Assembly (NCBI RefSeq): GCF_002844195.1
Contig: NZ_PEND01000007.1
Location: forward strand, 62,001 to 126,000
Length of the DNA stretch: 64,000 nucleotides
DNA from: Halegenticoccus soli
Lineage (GTDB): Archaea; Halobacteriota; Halobacteria; Halobacteriales; Haloferacaceae
Reading direction: 5' to 3'
This document shows positions 1 to 7,160 of the stretch, one piece after another. Both the position numbers and the translations under genes were made by a program. The stretch's first letter is position 1; the number at the start of each line of letters is the position of its first letter. The notes under the pieces were generated by a model. That model saw only the letters and a program-made list of their open reading frames with translations. It did no database searches and was not told the DNA's origin.

Positions 1-241
1 TCCCGACGTCAGTACCCGGACCTCTCGATGGGTTACGCCCGACGCTGTCGAAGGCGCGGGTTACGTCGTGACGACGCGTTGCTCGGTTGATCAGCACCGC
101 TCGGACGGCTGGAGCGCCAGGGTGCCGTCTGGGAACTCAAAACGTCCGATTCCGGTACCGACGGAACGAGCGCACTAATCGCGTCACAGCGGTGTTCGGC
201 GACCGGGAAGACGCCGCTGAGCGCCGCATTGCCGATCCCAC
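1..241. other. Left edge, no gene assigned
   Basis: No open frame here looks like a haloarchaeal protein with confidence. The forward frame starting at 87 runs across the end of the HxlR gene on the other strand and is arginine-rich, so it is probably a shadow. The segment may hold the 3' end of a gene lying to the left, but I see nothing recognisable. Confidence 0.4.
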
Positions 242-628
242 CTACGTCCCGTCCTCTCCCGGAACCCGCCCCGCCTCCTGTTCTTCAGCCCATTCGAGGA
301 TGGGATCTAATCGCTGACACAACTGTTCTCCGGACGCGGTGAGGTCGTACTCGACCCGCGGTGGGATCTCCGCGTACTGCTCCCGAGAGAGGTACCCGGC
401 CTCGACGAGTTCATCGAGGCGAGTTGACAGCGTCGAACTGCTCACCCCGCCGAAGGCGTCCTCTATCTCGCTGTATCTAGCTGGTCCGATCGCCCCCACG
501 ACGCAGATCACCTGCATCGCGTACCGGCGACTGAGGATGTCCATCACCCCACCTAACGGACAGTAGCAGACGATCTCGCGGTTCTGCGAATTCGGGGCGT
601 CAGTTGACGTGTCGGGTGTTTCTCCCAT
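242..628 (-). CDS. HxlR-family winged-helix transcriptional regulator
   Basis: The 128-residue protein has the HxlR layout: a short N-terminal segment ending in CYCPLGGVMDIL, then one winged helix. Its recognition part contains SSSTLSTRLDELVEAGYLSR, and the wing reads IPPRVEYDLTASGEQL. HxlR proteins bind DNA as dimers, and some sense aldehydes or redox state through a cysteine near the N-terminus. Here two cysteines (CYC) occupy that place, so thiol sensing is possible but only inferred. The gene is divergent from the small cysteine protein at 708, and the 79-bp gap probably carries the shared control region. Confidence 0.88.
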   Translation of the reverse strand: MGETPDTSTDAPNSQNREIVCYCPLGGVMDILSRRYAMQVICVVGAIGPARYSEIEDAFGGVSSSTLSTRLDELVEAGYLSREQYAEIPPRVEYDLTASGEQLCQRLDPILEWAEEQEAGRVPGEDGT

Positions 629-661
629 AGCTTTCGTTCACCGCACTTCGTTCGATACTTC

Positions 662-684
662 GGACTTGACAGTATAAACAGTCC
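662..684 (+). promoter_or_regulatory. TATA box inside a GGACT/AGTCC inverted repeat
   Basis: TATAAA at 673-678 lies 30 nt before the ATG at 708, the usual distance for a leaderless haloarchaeal promoter. It is flanked by GGACT (662-666) and AGTCC (680-684), a 5-bp inverted repeat centred on the TATA box. A repressor bound here would block transcription of 708. The divergent HxlR protein is the obvious candidate, which is inference. Confidence 0.5.
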
Positions 685-707
685 CGTATTCAAAGTAACA
701 GCGTCCC

Positions 708-1046
708 ATGAGTCGGAACGATACGTCACGAGATGTCGCGTGCACGCTGACTGAAGAACAGGAACGAGAGCGGAGCGAGGAGGTCCGCTCTCGTCTCATC
801 GCCAACTACGTCGGATTCGAGGAGTCCGGAGACGGCTTGAGAATTCGGTTCGACGGAACTGACGAGTCGCTCCTGGCGGTCGCTCGATTCGCGTCTTCCG
901 AGTTGAAGTGCTGTGCGTTCGCCGAGTACGGGATCACGGTATCGCCGCCGTACGAGGAGACGGTTCTGACGATCGCCGGCCCCGAAGGGACGCGGCAGAC
1001 GTTCCGCGGCGGTCTAGTCGACCGGCTGGAGGCGGGAGCCCCGTAG
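708..1046 (+). CDS. Small conserved protein with a CC motif, function unknown
   Basis: The 112-residue protein has an amphipathic N-terminal half rich in Glu and Arg and a C-terminal half ending GPEGTRQTFRGGLVDRL. The only striking residues are adjacent cysteines in SSELKCCAFAEYGITVSP. This resembles small bacterial proteins, often found in metal-resistance clusters, that carry a similar CC-F motif before a beta strand. I recall the resemblance from memory and cannot test it. Divergence from an HxlR regulator and the TATA box at 673 suggest a regulated pair. Metal or thiol handling is a guess. Confidence 0.65.
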   Translation: MSRNDTSRDVACTLTEEQERERSEEVRSRLIANYVGFEESGDGLRIRFDGTDESLLAVARFASSELKCCAFAEYGITVSPPYEETVLTIAGPEGTRQTFRGGLVDRLEAGAP

Positions 1047-1192
1047 ACGCCATCTCGTGCGGAAACGCGGTTTCGATTACGGAAAGTCACCGACCTCGAT
1101 TCCGAACCGACGGACGACATTTCCCTTTAGCTTCGGGGTCGTATGCGGAAGGGTAACATGGTTCGCCGGCGTAGTCTTCGGGTCGAAGAATA

Positions 1193-1990
1193 ATGGAGAC
1201 AATCACTTCAGCGGACGGGACTCCCATCGCGTTCGAACGGACGGGGAGCGGACCGCCGCTCGTACTCGTGCACGGAAGCGCCGGTGATCACACGCGGTGG
1301 GAACTGTCGGAAGTCCGTTCCGCCTTCGCGGAACACTTCACGGTCTACGCGGTCGATCGCCGTGGCCGCGGAGAGAGCGGTGACGCCGCCGAGTACGAAC
1401 TGGAACGGGAGTTCGAGGACGTGGCTGCGGTCGTCGGTTCGATCGACGACCCAGTGGTCCTGCTCGGCCACTCCTACGGCGCCCTCTGCTGCCTGGAGGC
1501 GGCCCTGCGAACCGATAATCTGCGCAAACTCGTCCTGTACGAACCGCCGCTTCCGGTCGGCGACCACGAACTCTACTCCGAGGACGTGCTCGCCGAACTG
1601 GCGGCCCTCTTGGACGACGGTGAGAACGAGCGGGCGCTCGTTCTGTTCCTGCGCGAGGTCGCCGAGATCCCGCCGGCGGAAATCGACGTGCTTCGCTCGG
1701 CACCGAACTGGCCGGACCGCGTGGCCGCGGCCCGCACACTGCCCCGCGAGACGCGGGCGCCCGCCGAGTACGAGTTCGATGCTGCTCGGTTCGCGGATCT
1801 GGTCACACCGACCCTGCTGTTGTCCGGTGGCGAGAGCCCGAAGTGGTTCAGGGAGGCGACAGACGCGGTTAACGACGCGCTCCCGAACAGTCGGATCACT
1901 ATCTTGGACGGTCAACAACACGTCGCGATGAACACCGCGCCGGACCTCTTCATCGACGAAGTACTCACGTTCGTCCGTGAGGCGAACTGA
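1193..1990 (+). CDS. Alpha/beta-fold hydrolase
   Basis: The 265-residue protein has a complete alpha/beta-hydrolase pattern. The oxyanion segment is VLVHGSAGDHTRWE, the nucleophile elbow is GHSYGA (Ser near residue 98), and the C-terminal TPTLLLSGGESP segment precedes the likely catalytic His in GQQHVAM. Length and order fit esterase- or peroxidase-like family members. There is no signal peptide, so it is cytosolic. The substrate cannot be read from the sequence. The gene stands alone between the small cysteine protein and a long intergenic region. Confidence 0.88.
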   Translation: METITSADGTPIAFERTGSGPPLVLVHGSAGDHTRWELSEVRSAFAEHFTVYAVDRRGRGESGDAAEYELEREFEDVAAVVGSIDDPVVLLGHSYGALCCLEAALRTDNLRKLVLYEPPLPVGDHELYSEDVLAELAALLDDGENERALVLFLREVAEIPPAEIDVLRSAPNWPDRVAAARTLPRETRAPAEYEFDAARFADLVTPTLLLSGGESPKWFREATDAVNDALPNSRITILDGQQHVAMNTAPDLFIDEVLTFVREAN

Positions 1991-2402
1991 CGGATCAACA
2001 ATCGGTCGCCCACCAGTTCATACACTCGTTTTGAGACGAGCGGCCTCGACTGGCTGGTTTAGCGCAGTCTTTCTCAAACGAAGGGATCCCTCGAGAGATA
2101 TTGTTTCTCACCACTCGCGTGTCCGTGATGACCCTCTGTAACACAACTCAGTGGAATAGAACCATTCTGGAGGAGTCATACCATCTAAAACAAGCGCCAG
2201 AGGCGATTTCACGAGCCCACATTTAAATGAGCGGTGGCCACCGGTGGTGACCCTCGTCGAAATTCTCCGTCGGTGAGGTATCACGCGGTGACACTGAATA
2301 CACGGCGTATATGGAGTAGCCTTCTTCCATCGCTGTTGTGGAAGACCGAGAGTGAAAACTGGGCGCCCAACATTGATTGACCGACCCGCAGAAAACCGTA
2401 CG
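1991..2402. other. Intergenic region with interleaved palindromes
   Basis: This 412-bp stretch has no convincing gene and lower G+C than the core genes. It contains ATTTAAAT (2221-2228), a possible TATA element, followed at 2233-2247 by two overlapping perfect 10-bp palindromes, GGTGGCCACC (2233-2242) and CCACCGGTGG (2238-2247). The position upstream of the exchanger gene suggests an operator, but its start is some 150 bp further on. An ATG at 2352 would extend the exchanger by 17 residues that do not resemble the family, so it was not used. Confidence 0.45.
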
Positions 2403-3389
2403 ATGGTTCAAGGCAGCCCGATTGTTCAAATTGGTGTAATTCTTCTCTCAATACTGGGATTGTGGATTGGCGCACGGCTTCTGGTCGACGCAGTTGTGCG
2501 GCTGGCTCAACGGTTCGGACTCTCAGACCTTACTATCGGACTGACGATCGTCGCGATGGGAACGTCAACACCTGAACTGGCGGTTTCGGTCGACGCTGCG
2601 CTCAAGATGTCGGGTGATATCGCGGTCGCTAACGTCCTCGGTTCGAACATCTACAATCTGGCGTTTATTTTGGGCATAATCTCCCTATTGAAGGTAATCC
2701 CGATTGCAGAATCACTCGTTCGTCGTGATGGCATCGCTCTACTGGCAAGTACTCTCATCGGCGGAATCGCGATTTTCGATCTTCGGGTTACGAGACTCGA
2801 AGGCGTACTCTTGGCAGGAGTGTTCGTCGCCTATACGGCCTATCTACTCCGCGCCAACCAGTCTAATTCGACGGTAGCCACCAATCAGTCACTCGGTGGA
2901 CGAGGAATAACTCGCCCAGTGACCGAACGGGTGGCTTTCCGCGGGCGCGATGTCGGACTCCTCCTGGGCGGATTAGCGTTGGTACTGGTGAGTGGCGACT
3001 ACATGGTACTGGCCGCTTCGGAGTTAGCCCGCAGCGTCGGCATTTCCGAGTGGATCATTGGCGGGACGATCGTCGCAGCAGGCACTTCGACGCCGGAATT
3101 CGCCGTCTCGCTGGTGGCGATCCAGCGGAGGAGCCTCGGTGTCTCGGTCGGTAACATCATCGGCAGCAACATCTACAATATCACGGGAATCCTTGGCGTT
3201 GCGGCGGTCGTTCGTCCACTCCTAGTGAGTGGCCTGGCACTGGAGACATTGGCATGGTTGGCCGGAATCTCTCTGCTGATGGTCGCTGCCCTCTGGACGG
3301 AACGAGTACTTTCTCGTTTGGAAGGCGCCTTATTTGCTACCTCTGAACTTATTCGGTGGATTCTGGGTATACTTGGACTGGTCGGGTAG
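2403..3389 (+). CDS. Sodium/calcium exchanger family protein (CaCA)
   Basis: The 328-residue membrane protein has the two inverted alpha repeats of the cation/Ca2+ antiporter superfamily. The first is GLTIVAMGTSTPELAVS followed by VLGSNIYNL; the second is GGTIVAAGTSTPEFAVS followed by IIGSNIYNI. The acidic residue of each TPE motif is the expected cation ligand. About ten hydrophobic segments are visible, as usual for YrbG-like exchangers. It probably exports Ca2+ (or a similar cation) against Na+ or H+. The ATG at 2403 puts the first membrane helix about ten residues in. Codon choice is less G+C-biased than in the core genes, which suits acquisition by transfer. Confidence 0.9.
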   Translation: MVQGSPIVQIGVILLSILGLWIGARLLVDAVVRLAQRFGLSDLTIGLTIVAMGTSTPELAVSVDAALKMSGDIAVANVLGSNIYNLAFILGIISLLKVIPIAESLVRRDGIALLASTLIGGIAIFDLRVTRLEGVLLAGVFVAYTAYLLRANQSNSTVATNQSLGGRGITRPVTERVAFRGRDVGLLLGGLALVLVSGDYMVLAASELARSVGISEWIIGGTIVAAGTSTPEFAVSLVAIQRRSLGVSVGNIIGSNIYNITGILGVAAVVRPLLVSGLALETLAWLAGISLLMVAALWTERVLSRLEGALFATSELIRWILGILGLVG

Positions 3390-3666
3390 CCCATTTACAC
3401 CCGTGGCGCATTGAGCGGGTAGCGGTTCCCGCTCGTAAACGGACCCGCGACCCCGGACGGCTATGAAACCGTGTCATCTGTACCGACCGAGGAACGAAAG
3501 CGCAACTGCCGGAAGAAGAGCTCGCTACCCGACCAGCAACGAAGGCTCTGAAACAGCCGAAGTCGGCCCCCGACTCTCCGCTGTCCCACCTTGTTTAACT
3601 AGGTGAAATTCGCCATATGAAACTGCGCACTTTACCGCTTCTTTTGTTCCGTCGAGAACGTCAGCG

Positions 3667-3775
3667 TTACATCGTGTCGGCTGATTCGATGAATTCGCCG
3701 GTTGTGAACGCTGGAACGGAGCTCTGTTCGTCGAAGTGGGAATGGCGTTCCATCATCCGAACGAAGGTTTTTAAC
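3667..3775 (-). pseudogene. Remnant of a PIN-domain toxin C-terminus
   Basis: Read on the minus strand, this segment encodes HFDEQSSVPAFTTGEFIES before a stop at 3667. It aligns with the C-terminus of the broken PIN protein at 4820-5204 (GFDEQDLVPMFTTSGVVES). A short RSDDG piece in another frame matches the upstream SDDSG part, so the copy is both truncated and frameshifted. It lies immediately upstream of, and opposite to, the intact vapBC pair. The rest of 3390-3800 has no gene I can support. Confidence 0.6.
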
Positions 3776-3795
3776 TGTACACACACAAGTGTGTA
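3768..3795 (+). promoter_or_regulatory. vapBC promoter with 7-bp operator inverted repeat
   Basis: TTTTTAA at 3768-3774 ends 26 nt before the vapB ATG at 3801 and can serve as the TATA box of a leaderless transcript. Between it and the ATG is a perfect inverted repeat, TACACAC (3778-3784), four spacer bases, GTGTGTA (3789-3795). Antitoxins of this class repress their own operon, and a repeat covering the start site is where a VapB-VapC complex would be expected to bind. Confidence 0.65.
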
Positions 3796-3800
3796 TTGAC

Positions 3801-4064
3801 ATGGCGACCAAGACCATCTCGCTCGACGAGGAAGCGTACGAGCGATTGAAAGCTCGAAAACGGGAAGGAGAGAGCTTCAGCGAGGTCGTCAAACGGCTCG
3901 CCGGAGAGCGGTCGTGGAAGGAGGTTGCCGGGATCCTCGACGAAGAAGAAGCGGACTCCCTCGAAGCCGCTATCGAGGAGGGCCGCTCTCGGTCTCGAAA
4001 GCGGAGCGACCGACTCGCAGGCGAGTTCGACGAGGCCGTTGGGAGCGACGAGAACGCGGAATGA
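3801..4064 (+). CDS. vapB: VapB-family antitoxin
   Basis: The 87-residue acidic protein begins ATKTISLDEEAYERLKARK, the N-terminal DNA-binding strand and helix typical of archaeal VapB (DUF217/UPF0330-like) antitoxins. The middle reads ESFSEVVKRLAGERSW. The C-terminal half is charged and probably wraps the toxin. The ATG at 3801 was preferred over one at 3789 because the latter lies inside the operator repeat. Its stop overlaps the toxin start (ATGA at 4061-4064), so the two are translationally coupled. Confidence 0.87.
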   Translation: MATKTISLDEEAYERLKARKREGESFSEVVKRLAGERSWKEVAGILDEEEADSLEAAIEEGRSRSRKRSDRLAGEFDEAVGSDENAE

Positions 4065-4453
4065 TTCAGGACACGTCGTTCATCATCGACCTCCTGCGAG
4101 GTAACGAGGACGCCGAGATGCTCCTCAATACTATAGAGAAGGAATCACGCCCGCAGAAGGTGTCTTCCGTAACGGTACTCGAACTCTACGAGGGTGTCGC
4201 TCGTTCAGGAACGCCGAGTGAGAAGCAAGAACGGATTCTCGGCGTACTGGAGAGCAAATTCGTCGTCGCCGCCGACAACGCCGTGATGCGGAAAGCGGGG
4301 AAACTTTCGGGTGAGCTGATCACCCGTGGAGAACAGATCGAGCGGGAGGACTGCATTATCGCCGCTACCGCTCTCCTGAACGACGAAGCAGTCGTCACGA
4401 GGAACACCAAGCATTTCGAACGCATCGAAAACCTCGAAGTGCGGTCGTACTAG
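4061..4453 (+). CDS. vapC: VapC-family PIN-domain ribonuclease toxin
   Basis: The 130-residue protein is a PIN domain of normal length. The metal-binding acidic residues are visible: Asp4 in IQDTSFIIDLL, Glu41 in VLELYEGV and Asp97 in REDCIIAA. The fourth position is Asn115 in VVTRNTKHF, a common variant. VapC toxins cleave RNA, often tRNA, when released from VapB. The coding sequence is uninterrupted, unlike the other PIN fragments nearby, so this pair is probably functional. Confidence 0.9.
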   Translation: MIQDTSFIIDLLRGNEDAEMLLNTIEKESRPQKVSSVTVLELYEGVARSGTPSEKQERILGVLESKFVVAADNAVMRKAGKLSGELITRGEQIEREDCIIAATALLNDEAVVTRNTKHFERIENLEVRSY

Positions 4454-4477
4454 TCAGGGGGAGGCGAACCGACGCTT

Positions 4478-4565
4478 ACTCGATGCGCTTGCGTGCGCCT
4501 CGTTGATTTCCGTCTTCCGCAGCTCATCGATCCCGAAAGTTCGCCGAATCTTATCGAGAATGCCA
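4478..4565 (-). pseudogene. Decayed copy of the 5214-5444 antitoxin gene
   Basis: The plus-strand sequence from 4484 to 4513 matches 5230-5260, inside the intact antitoxin gene, at about 27 of 30 positions with one gap. A weaker match continues to about 4565. Single-base losses break the frame (TEINEA is still readable), and most of the antitoxin is missing. The rest of 4454-4819 has no intact gene. A frame there reads VVDFSELNEVKF, which looks like another antitoxin scrap but cannot be proven. Confidence 0.6.
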
Positions 4566-4819
4566 TCTCTATTCTCTGAGGAGCGGCTAGAAGGTCTGCG
4601 TAGCGCGTCTTCTCAGAGGAAGTATCGGAGCCAGCTGGAGGTTCCAATGCCCGTCCTTGGGCGGCGTCTCTCGGTTCTTCGTCGAGAATCGCTGAACTCC
4701 TCCGATACTCCCTGTCAGTTACCTGCTCTCCCGGAACTTCACCTCGTTCAACTCGGAGAAATCCACCACGTTGGACGGCGCAATTTACCGCTCTTTCATT
4801 CGCTTCGAGAGGTGTCTAT

Positions 4820-5204
4820 TCACCTCGTGTCGAACGACTCAACCACCCCACTAGTCGTGAACATCGGCACGAGGTCTTGCTCATCGAAACCAGAATCGTC
4901 GCTCCACACACCTGCGTCACGAGCGAGCGCGCAGGCCACGTACAGCACGTCGTTGGGGTCGGTATCGCCTATCGCTTCATCCGCTTCCTTGATGTACGGG
5001 TAGAACTCGCTAGCTGGTACTGTCTCGATGTACTGGAACAAAAGGTCCATGAACTGATGGACTCTTTCCGCATCCATCCCCGATTTCGTCGTGGACGACT
5101 TCGGGCGTCATTAAGTCGAGTTCGAGCGTGACGATGAGTTCCCGGGTTTTCGAATCAGCGATGAGTGCGGAGATGACGACGTTCGCATCGACGACCAACT
5201 TCAT
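4820..5204 (-). pseudogene. PIN-domain toxin broken by a frameshift or small deletion
   Basis: The N-terminal part, starting at 5204, reads KLVVDANVVISALIADSKTR and continues to PEVVHDEIG, a normal PIN opening with its first catalytic Asp. The C-terminal part is in another frame: GMDAERVHQFMDLLF, then TDPNDVLYVACALARDAGVW and FDEQDLVPMFTTSG, which carries the later acidic residues. The frames meet near 5077-5090, where roughly ten residues also seem to be missing, so a short deletion with a frame change is likely. The start is 9 bp after the antitoxin stop, as in a working operon. No full toxin can be made unless ribosomes shift frame. Confidence 0.8.
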
Positions 5205-5213
5205 CCGTCAGAA

Positions 5214-5444
5214 CTACTCCGACTCCTCTTCGATGCGTTTCAGTGCGCTCTCGTTGATTTTGGCGGCGATTTCGTCCACGTCGGCTTCGGAGAGTTCGCT
5301 ATCGGCGGTCAGTTCGTCCATCAGTTCGAGCTTCTCGATTTTGTCTCGGATGGCCTGCCGAGTGACCTCGCTCCAGTTGATTTCCGGGTGCTTCTCCATC
5401 CGCTCTTTGAGCGCATCGTCTACGTTGACTGTGATGGTTGGCAC
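5214..5444 (-). CDS. VapB-like antitoxin, partner toxin broken
   Basis: The 76-residue protein starts PTITVNVDDALKERMEKHPE, a ribbon-helix-helix type N-terminus, followed by INWSEVTRQAIRDKIEKLEL and a long acidic C-terminal helix ending IEEESE. The start is GTG at 5444, since no ATG is available upstream, and it lies inside an inverted repeat that looks like its own operator. The gene is intact although its toxin at 4820-5204 is not. An orphan antitoxin can persist as a repressor or as protection against related toxins. Confidence 0.82.
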   Translation of the reverse strand: MPTITVNVDDALKERMEKHPEINWSEVTRQAIRDKIEKLELMDELTADSELSEADVDEIAAKINESALKRIEEESE

Positions 5445-5474
5445 AGAAGAACTGTGGAAGCACAGAATACTGTG
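5442..5474 (-). promoter_or_regulatory. Two CACAG-CTGTG inverted repeats at the antitoxin start
   Basis: CACAG (5442-5446) and CTGTG (5452-5456) form one inverted repeat with a 5-bp spacer. CACAG (5461-5465) and CTGTG (5470-5474) form a second with a 4-bp spacer, 19 bp further upstream. The second is flanked by GGAAG/CTTCC, which lengthens its arms with a one-base offset. The first covers the GTG start codon. Paired half-sites of this kind fit cooperative autorepression by a ribbon-helix-helix antitoxin. Confidence 0.6.
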
Positions 5475-5762
5475 TCTTCCGGTGGGCGGAAACTACGGGA
5501 TAGAACGAATCTGTTACGGCCTCAATCCGTGGGCAATAGAGAGGTCTGCGGATGGCAGTTCGAGGCCACCGGGAGGAAAAATATTTTTTACTGAACTTGA
5601 ATCGAAAGAATATTTTAAAGGCTAAAGGGGCGTCATACGGTCTGTATCGACAGATTACGGCTACCGCTTGCCCCTTTGCTCGACCTTGTTCAGGTCTCGG
5701 ACTGACGTTACAGATTCCGTCTCCTTTGCCGCTTTCTCCCCGACACAGAGGAACGACGATCG
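5445..5762. other. AT-rich intergenic region
   Basis: No gene is supported. From about 5575 to 5635 the sequence is far richer in A+T than the surroundings (AAAAATATTTTTTA and GAATATTTTAAAGG), which marks either promoter material or a junction of transferred DNA. Small frames across this region have no plausible protein character. Confidence 0.4.
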
Positions 5763-5790
5763 TTTACCACCGACCCACGAATAGGTCGGT
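5763..5790 (+). promoter_or_regulatory. Promoter and perfect 7-bp inverted repeat before the transporter
   Basis: TTTA at 5763-5766 lies 27 nt before the ATG at 5793 and could be the TATA element of a leaderless message. It is followed by ACCGACC (5769-5775), an 8-bp spacer and GGTCGGT (5784-5790), a perfect inverted repeat ending two bases before the start codon. A dimeric repressor bound here would cover the start site. An mRNA hairpin is the alternative. Confidence 0.55.
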
Positions 5791-5792
5791 AG

Positions 5793-6794
5793 ATGAACTC
5801 GAAGAGATGGCTTCAACGGCATCAAGTCGTCGTCTACGCAATCTTTGTTCTCCTCGCCGTCGGCGTCGGAATCGGTCGTCCGGACTCGGCCACCTTCTTC
5901 GAGCGACTCATCGACCCGGTGCTGGCCGTCCTGCTCTACGTCACCTTCCTCGAAATCCCGTTCGTTCGGCTCCGTCGCGCGTTTCGGAACGGACGGTTCA
6001 TCGCAGCGGCACTGGGGATTAACTTCCTCGTCGTCCCCGTCGTCGTCTGGGGACTCACACGATTCCTGCCCCGACGACCGGTCATCCTCGTGGGTGCGTT
6101 CATGGTTCTCCTGACGCCGTGCATCGACTACGTAATCACCTTCGCCGAACTCGCAGGCGGCGACTCCGAGCAGATTACTGCGACCACCCCCGCCCTGATG
6201 CTCGTCCAACTGCTGTTGCTCCCGGTGTTCCTGTGGCTGTTCATGGGTTCGGAGGTCGCGGAGGTTATCGAGCCGGGACCGTTCGTCGAGGCGTTCCTGA
6301 TAATCATCGCGCTTCCCCTGACGCTCGCGTGGCTTACCGAAATATGGGCAGAACGGTCGTCAAAGGGTGAAGCGTGGCAGGAGACGATGGGATGGTTACC
6401 TGTGCCGATGATGGGTGCGACGTTGTTCGTCGTCATCGCGTCGCAACTCCCACGGGTACAGAACTCGATCGAGCAGATCGCCGTCGTCGTTCCAGTGTAC
6501 GTCGCCTTCCTCGTCATTATGCCGATACTCGGGCGACTCGCGGCGGAAGTCTTACGGATGAGTACCGGTGAAAGCAGGGCACTCGTCTTCACATCAGTCA
6601 CTCGTAATTCGCTGGTCGTCCTGCCGCTCGCACTTGCGCTTCCGGCAGACTACCGACTGGCACCTGCCGTCGTCGTGACACAGACGCTCGTCGAACTGGT
6701 TGGGATGGTTACCCTCGCACGGGTCGTCCCGGCGTGGCTCGTCCCGGAGTCGCCGAAGCGAATCTCGCTTTCCGACCTAGTGACTCGAGAGTAA
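5793..6794 (+). CDS. ACR3/BASS-family transporter, arsenite-efflux-like
   Basis: The 333-residue protein has about ten hydrophobic helices and the overall form of the bile acid:sodium symporter/arsenical resistance superfamily. The fourth helix holds LLTPCIDYVITFAELAGGD, where Cys is in the place of the conserved Cys of ACR3 arsenite pumps. A later helix has VTRNSLVVLPLALALP, matching the crossover segment of this fold. Arsenite or another small anion is the likely substrate, but the ACR3 signature is not exact and the name is provisional. It stands alone, with an operator-like repeat and no arsenic regulator or reductase beside it. Confidence 0.8.
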   Translation: MNSKRWLQRHQVVVYAIFVLLAVGVGIGRPDSATFFERLIDPVLAVLLYVTFLEIPFVRLRRAFRNGRFIAAALGINFLVVPVVVWGLTRFLPRRPVILVGAFMVLLTPCIDYVITFAELAGGDSEQITATTPALMLVQLLLLPVFLWLFMGSEVAEVIEPGPFVEAFLIIIALPLTLAWLTEIWAERSSKGEAWQETMGWLPVPMMGATLFVVIASQLPRVQNSIEQIAVVVPVYVAFLVIMPILGRLAAEVLRMSTGESRALVFTSVTRNSLVVLPLALALPADYRLAPAVVVTQTLVELVGMVTLARVVPAWLVPESPKRISLSDLVTRE

Positions 6795-6832
6795 TGTCTC
6801 GGTCGAAACTGTTTTTATGGCCGAATTGAGTT

Positions 6833-7132
6833 TTAATCCCGATTTGAACGCTGGTGTACTTTGTTCAGTTCGATCAACAGCCGAAAGATCGCCTTCACGA
6901 GGTTGGCGTCGACCTCGAACCGCTCGGCGTTCTCCCCCGCCCGTTCCATCACGCGCTCCTCCTGCGATTCGTCCGTCGTCGGGAGGTCGCGCTCGACTTT
7001 CACCCGCGCGATGGTGTCCGCGACGTACGTCCGTCTGGCGATGAGTTCGACGATGTCCCGGTCGATCTCTTCGATCTCCTCGCGCAGTTCGTCGAGCGTC
7101 ATGCCCTCGGGTATCGGTCGGTCCTCGCTCAT
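6833..7132 (-). CDS. Chorismate mutase, AroQ type
   Basis: The 99-residue all-helical protein converts chorismate to prephenate on the phenylalanine/tyrosine branch. It has the AroQ pattern: TLDELREEIEEIDRDIVELI followed by ARRTYVADTIARVK, with the Arg and Lys that bind the substrate, and a last helix ending FRLLIELNKVHQ. Length matches a free-standing mutase domain. It lies 28 bp after the shikimate kinase stop on the same strand, so the two aromatic-pathway genes form an operon. Confidence 0.9.
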   Translation of the reverse strand: MSEDRPIPEGMTLDELREEIEEIDRDIVELIARRTYVADTIARVKVERDLPTTDESQEERVMERAGENAERFEVDANLVKAIFRLLIELNKVHQRSNRD

Positions 7133-7160
7133 GGGTTGTGCGTCTCCTGATTCGCGTCGT

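Noticed and set aside
87-317. Forward frame of 76 residues at the left edge
   Set aside because: It overlaps the HxlR gene and is Arg-rich with no protein character, so it is treated as a shadow.
3617-3799. 60-residue forward frame upstream of vapB
   Set aside because: It covers the PIN remnant and the operator on the other strand and has no family-like content.
5570-5650. AT-rich stretch considered as a replication origin
   Set aside because: No origin repeats and no Cdc6/Orc1 gene are nearby.
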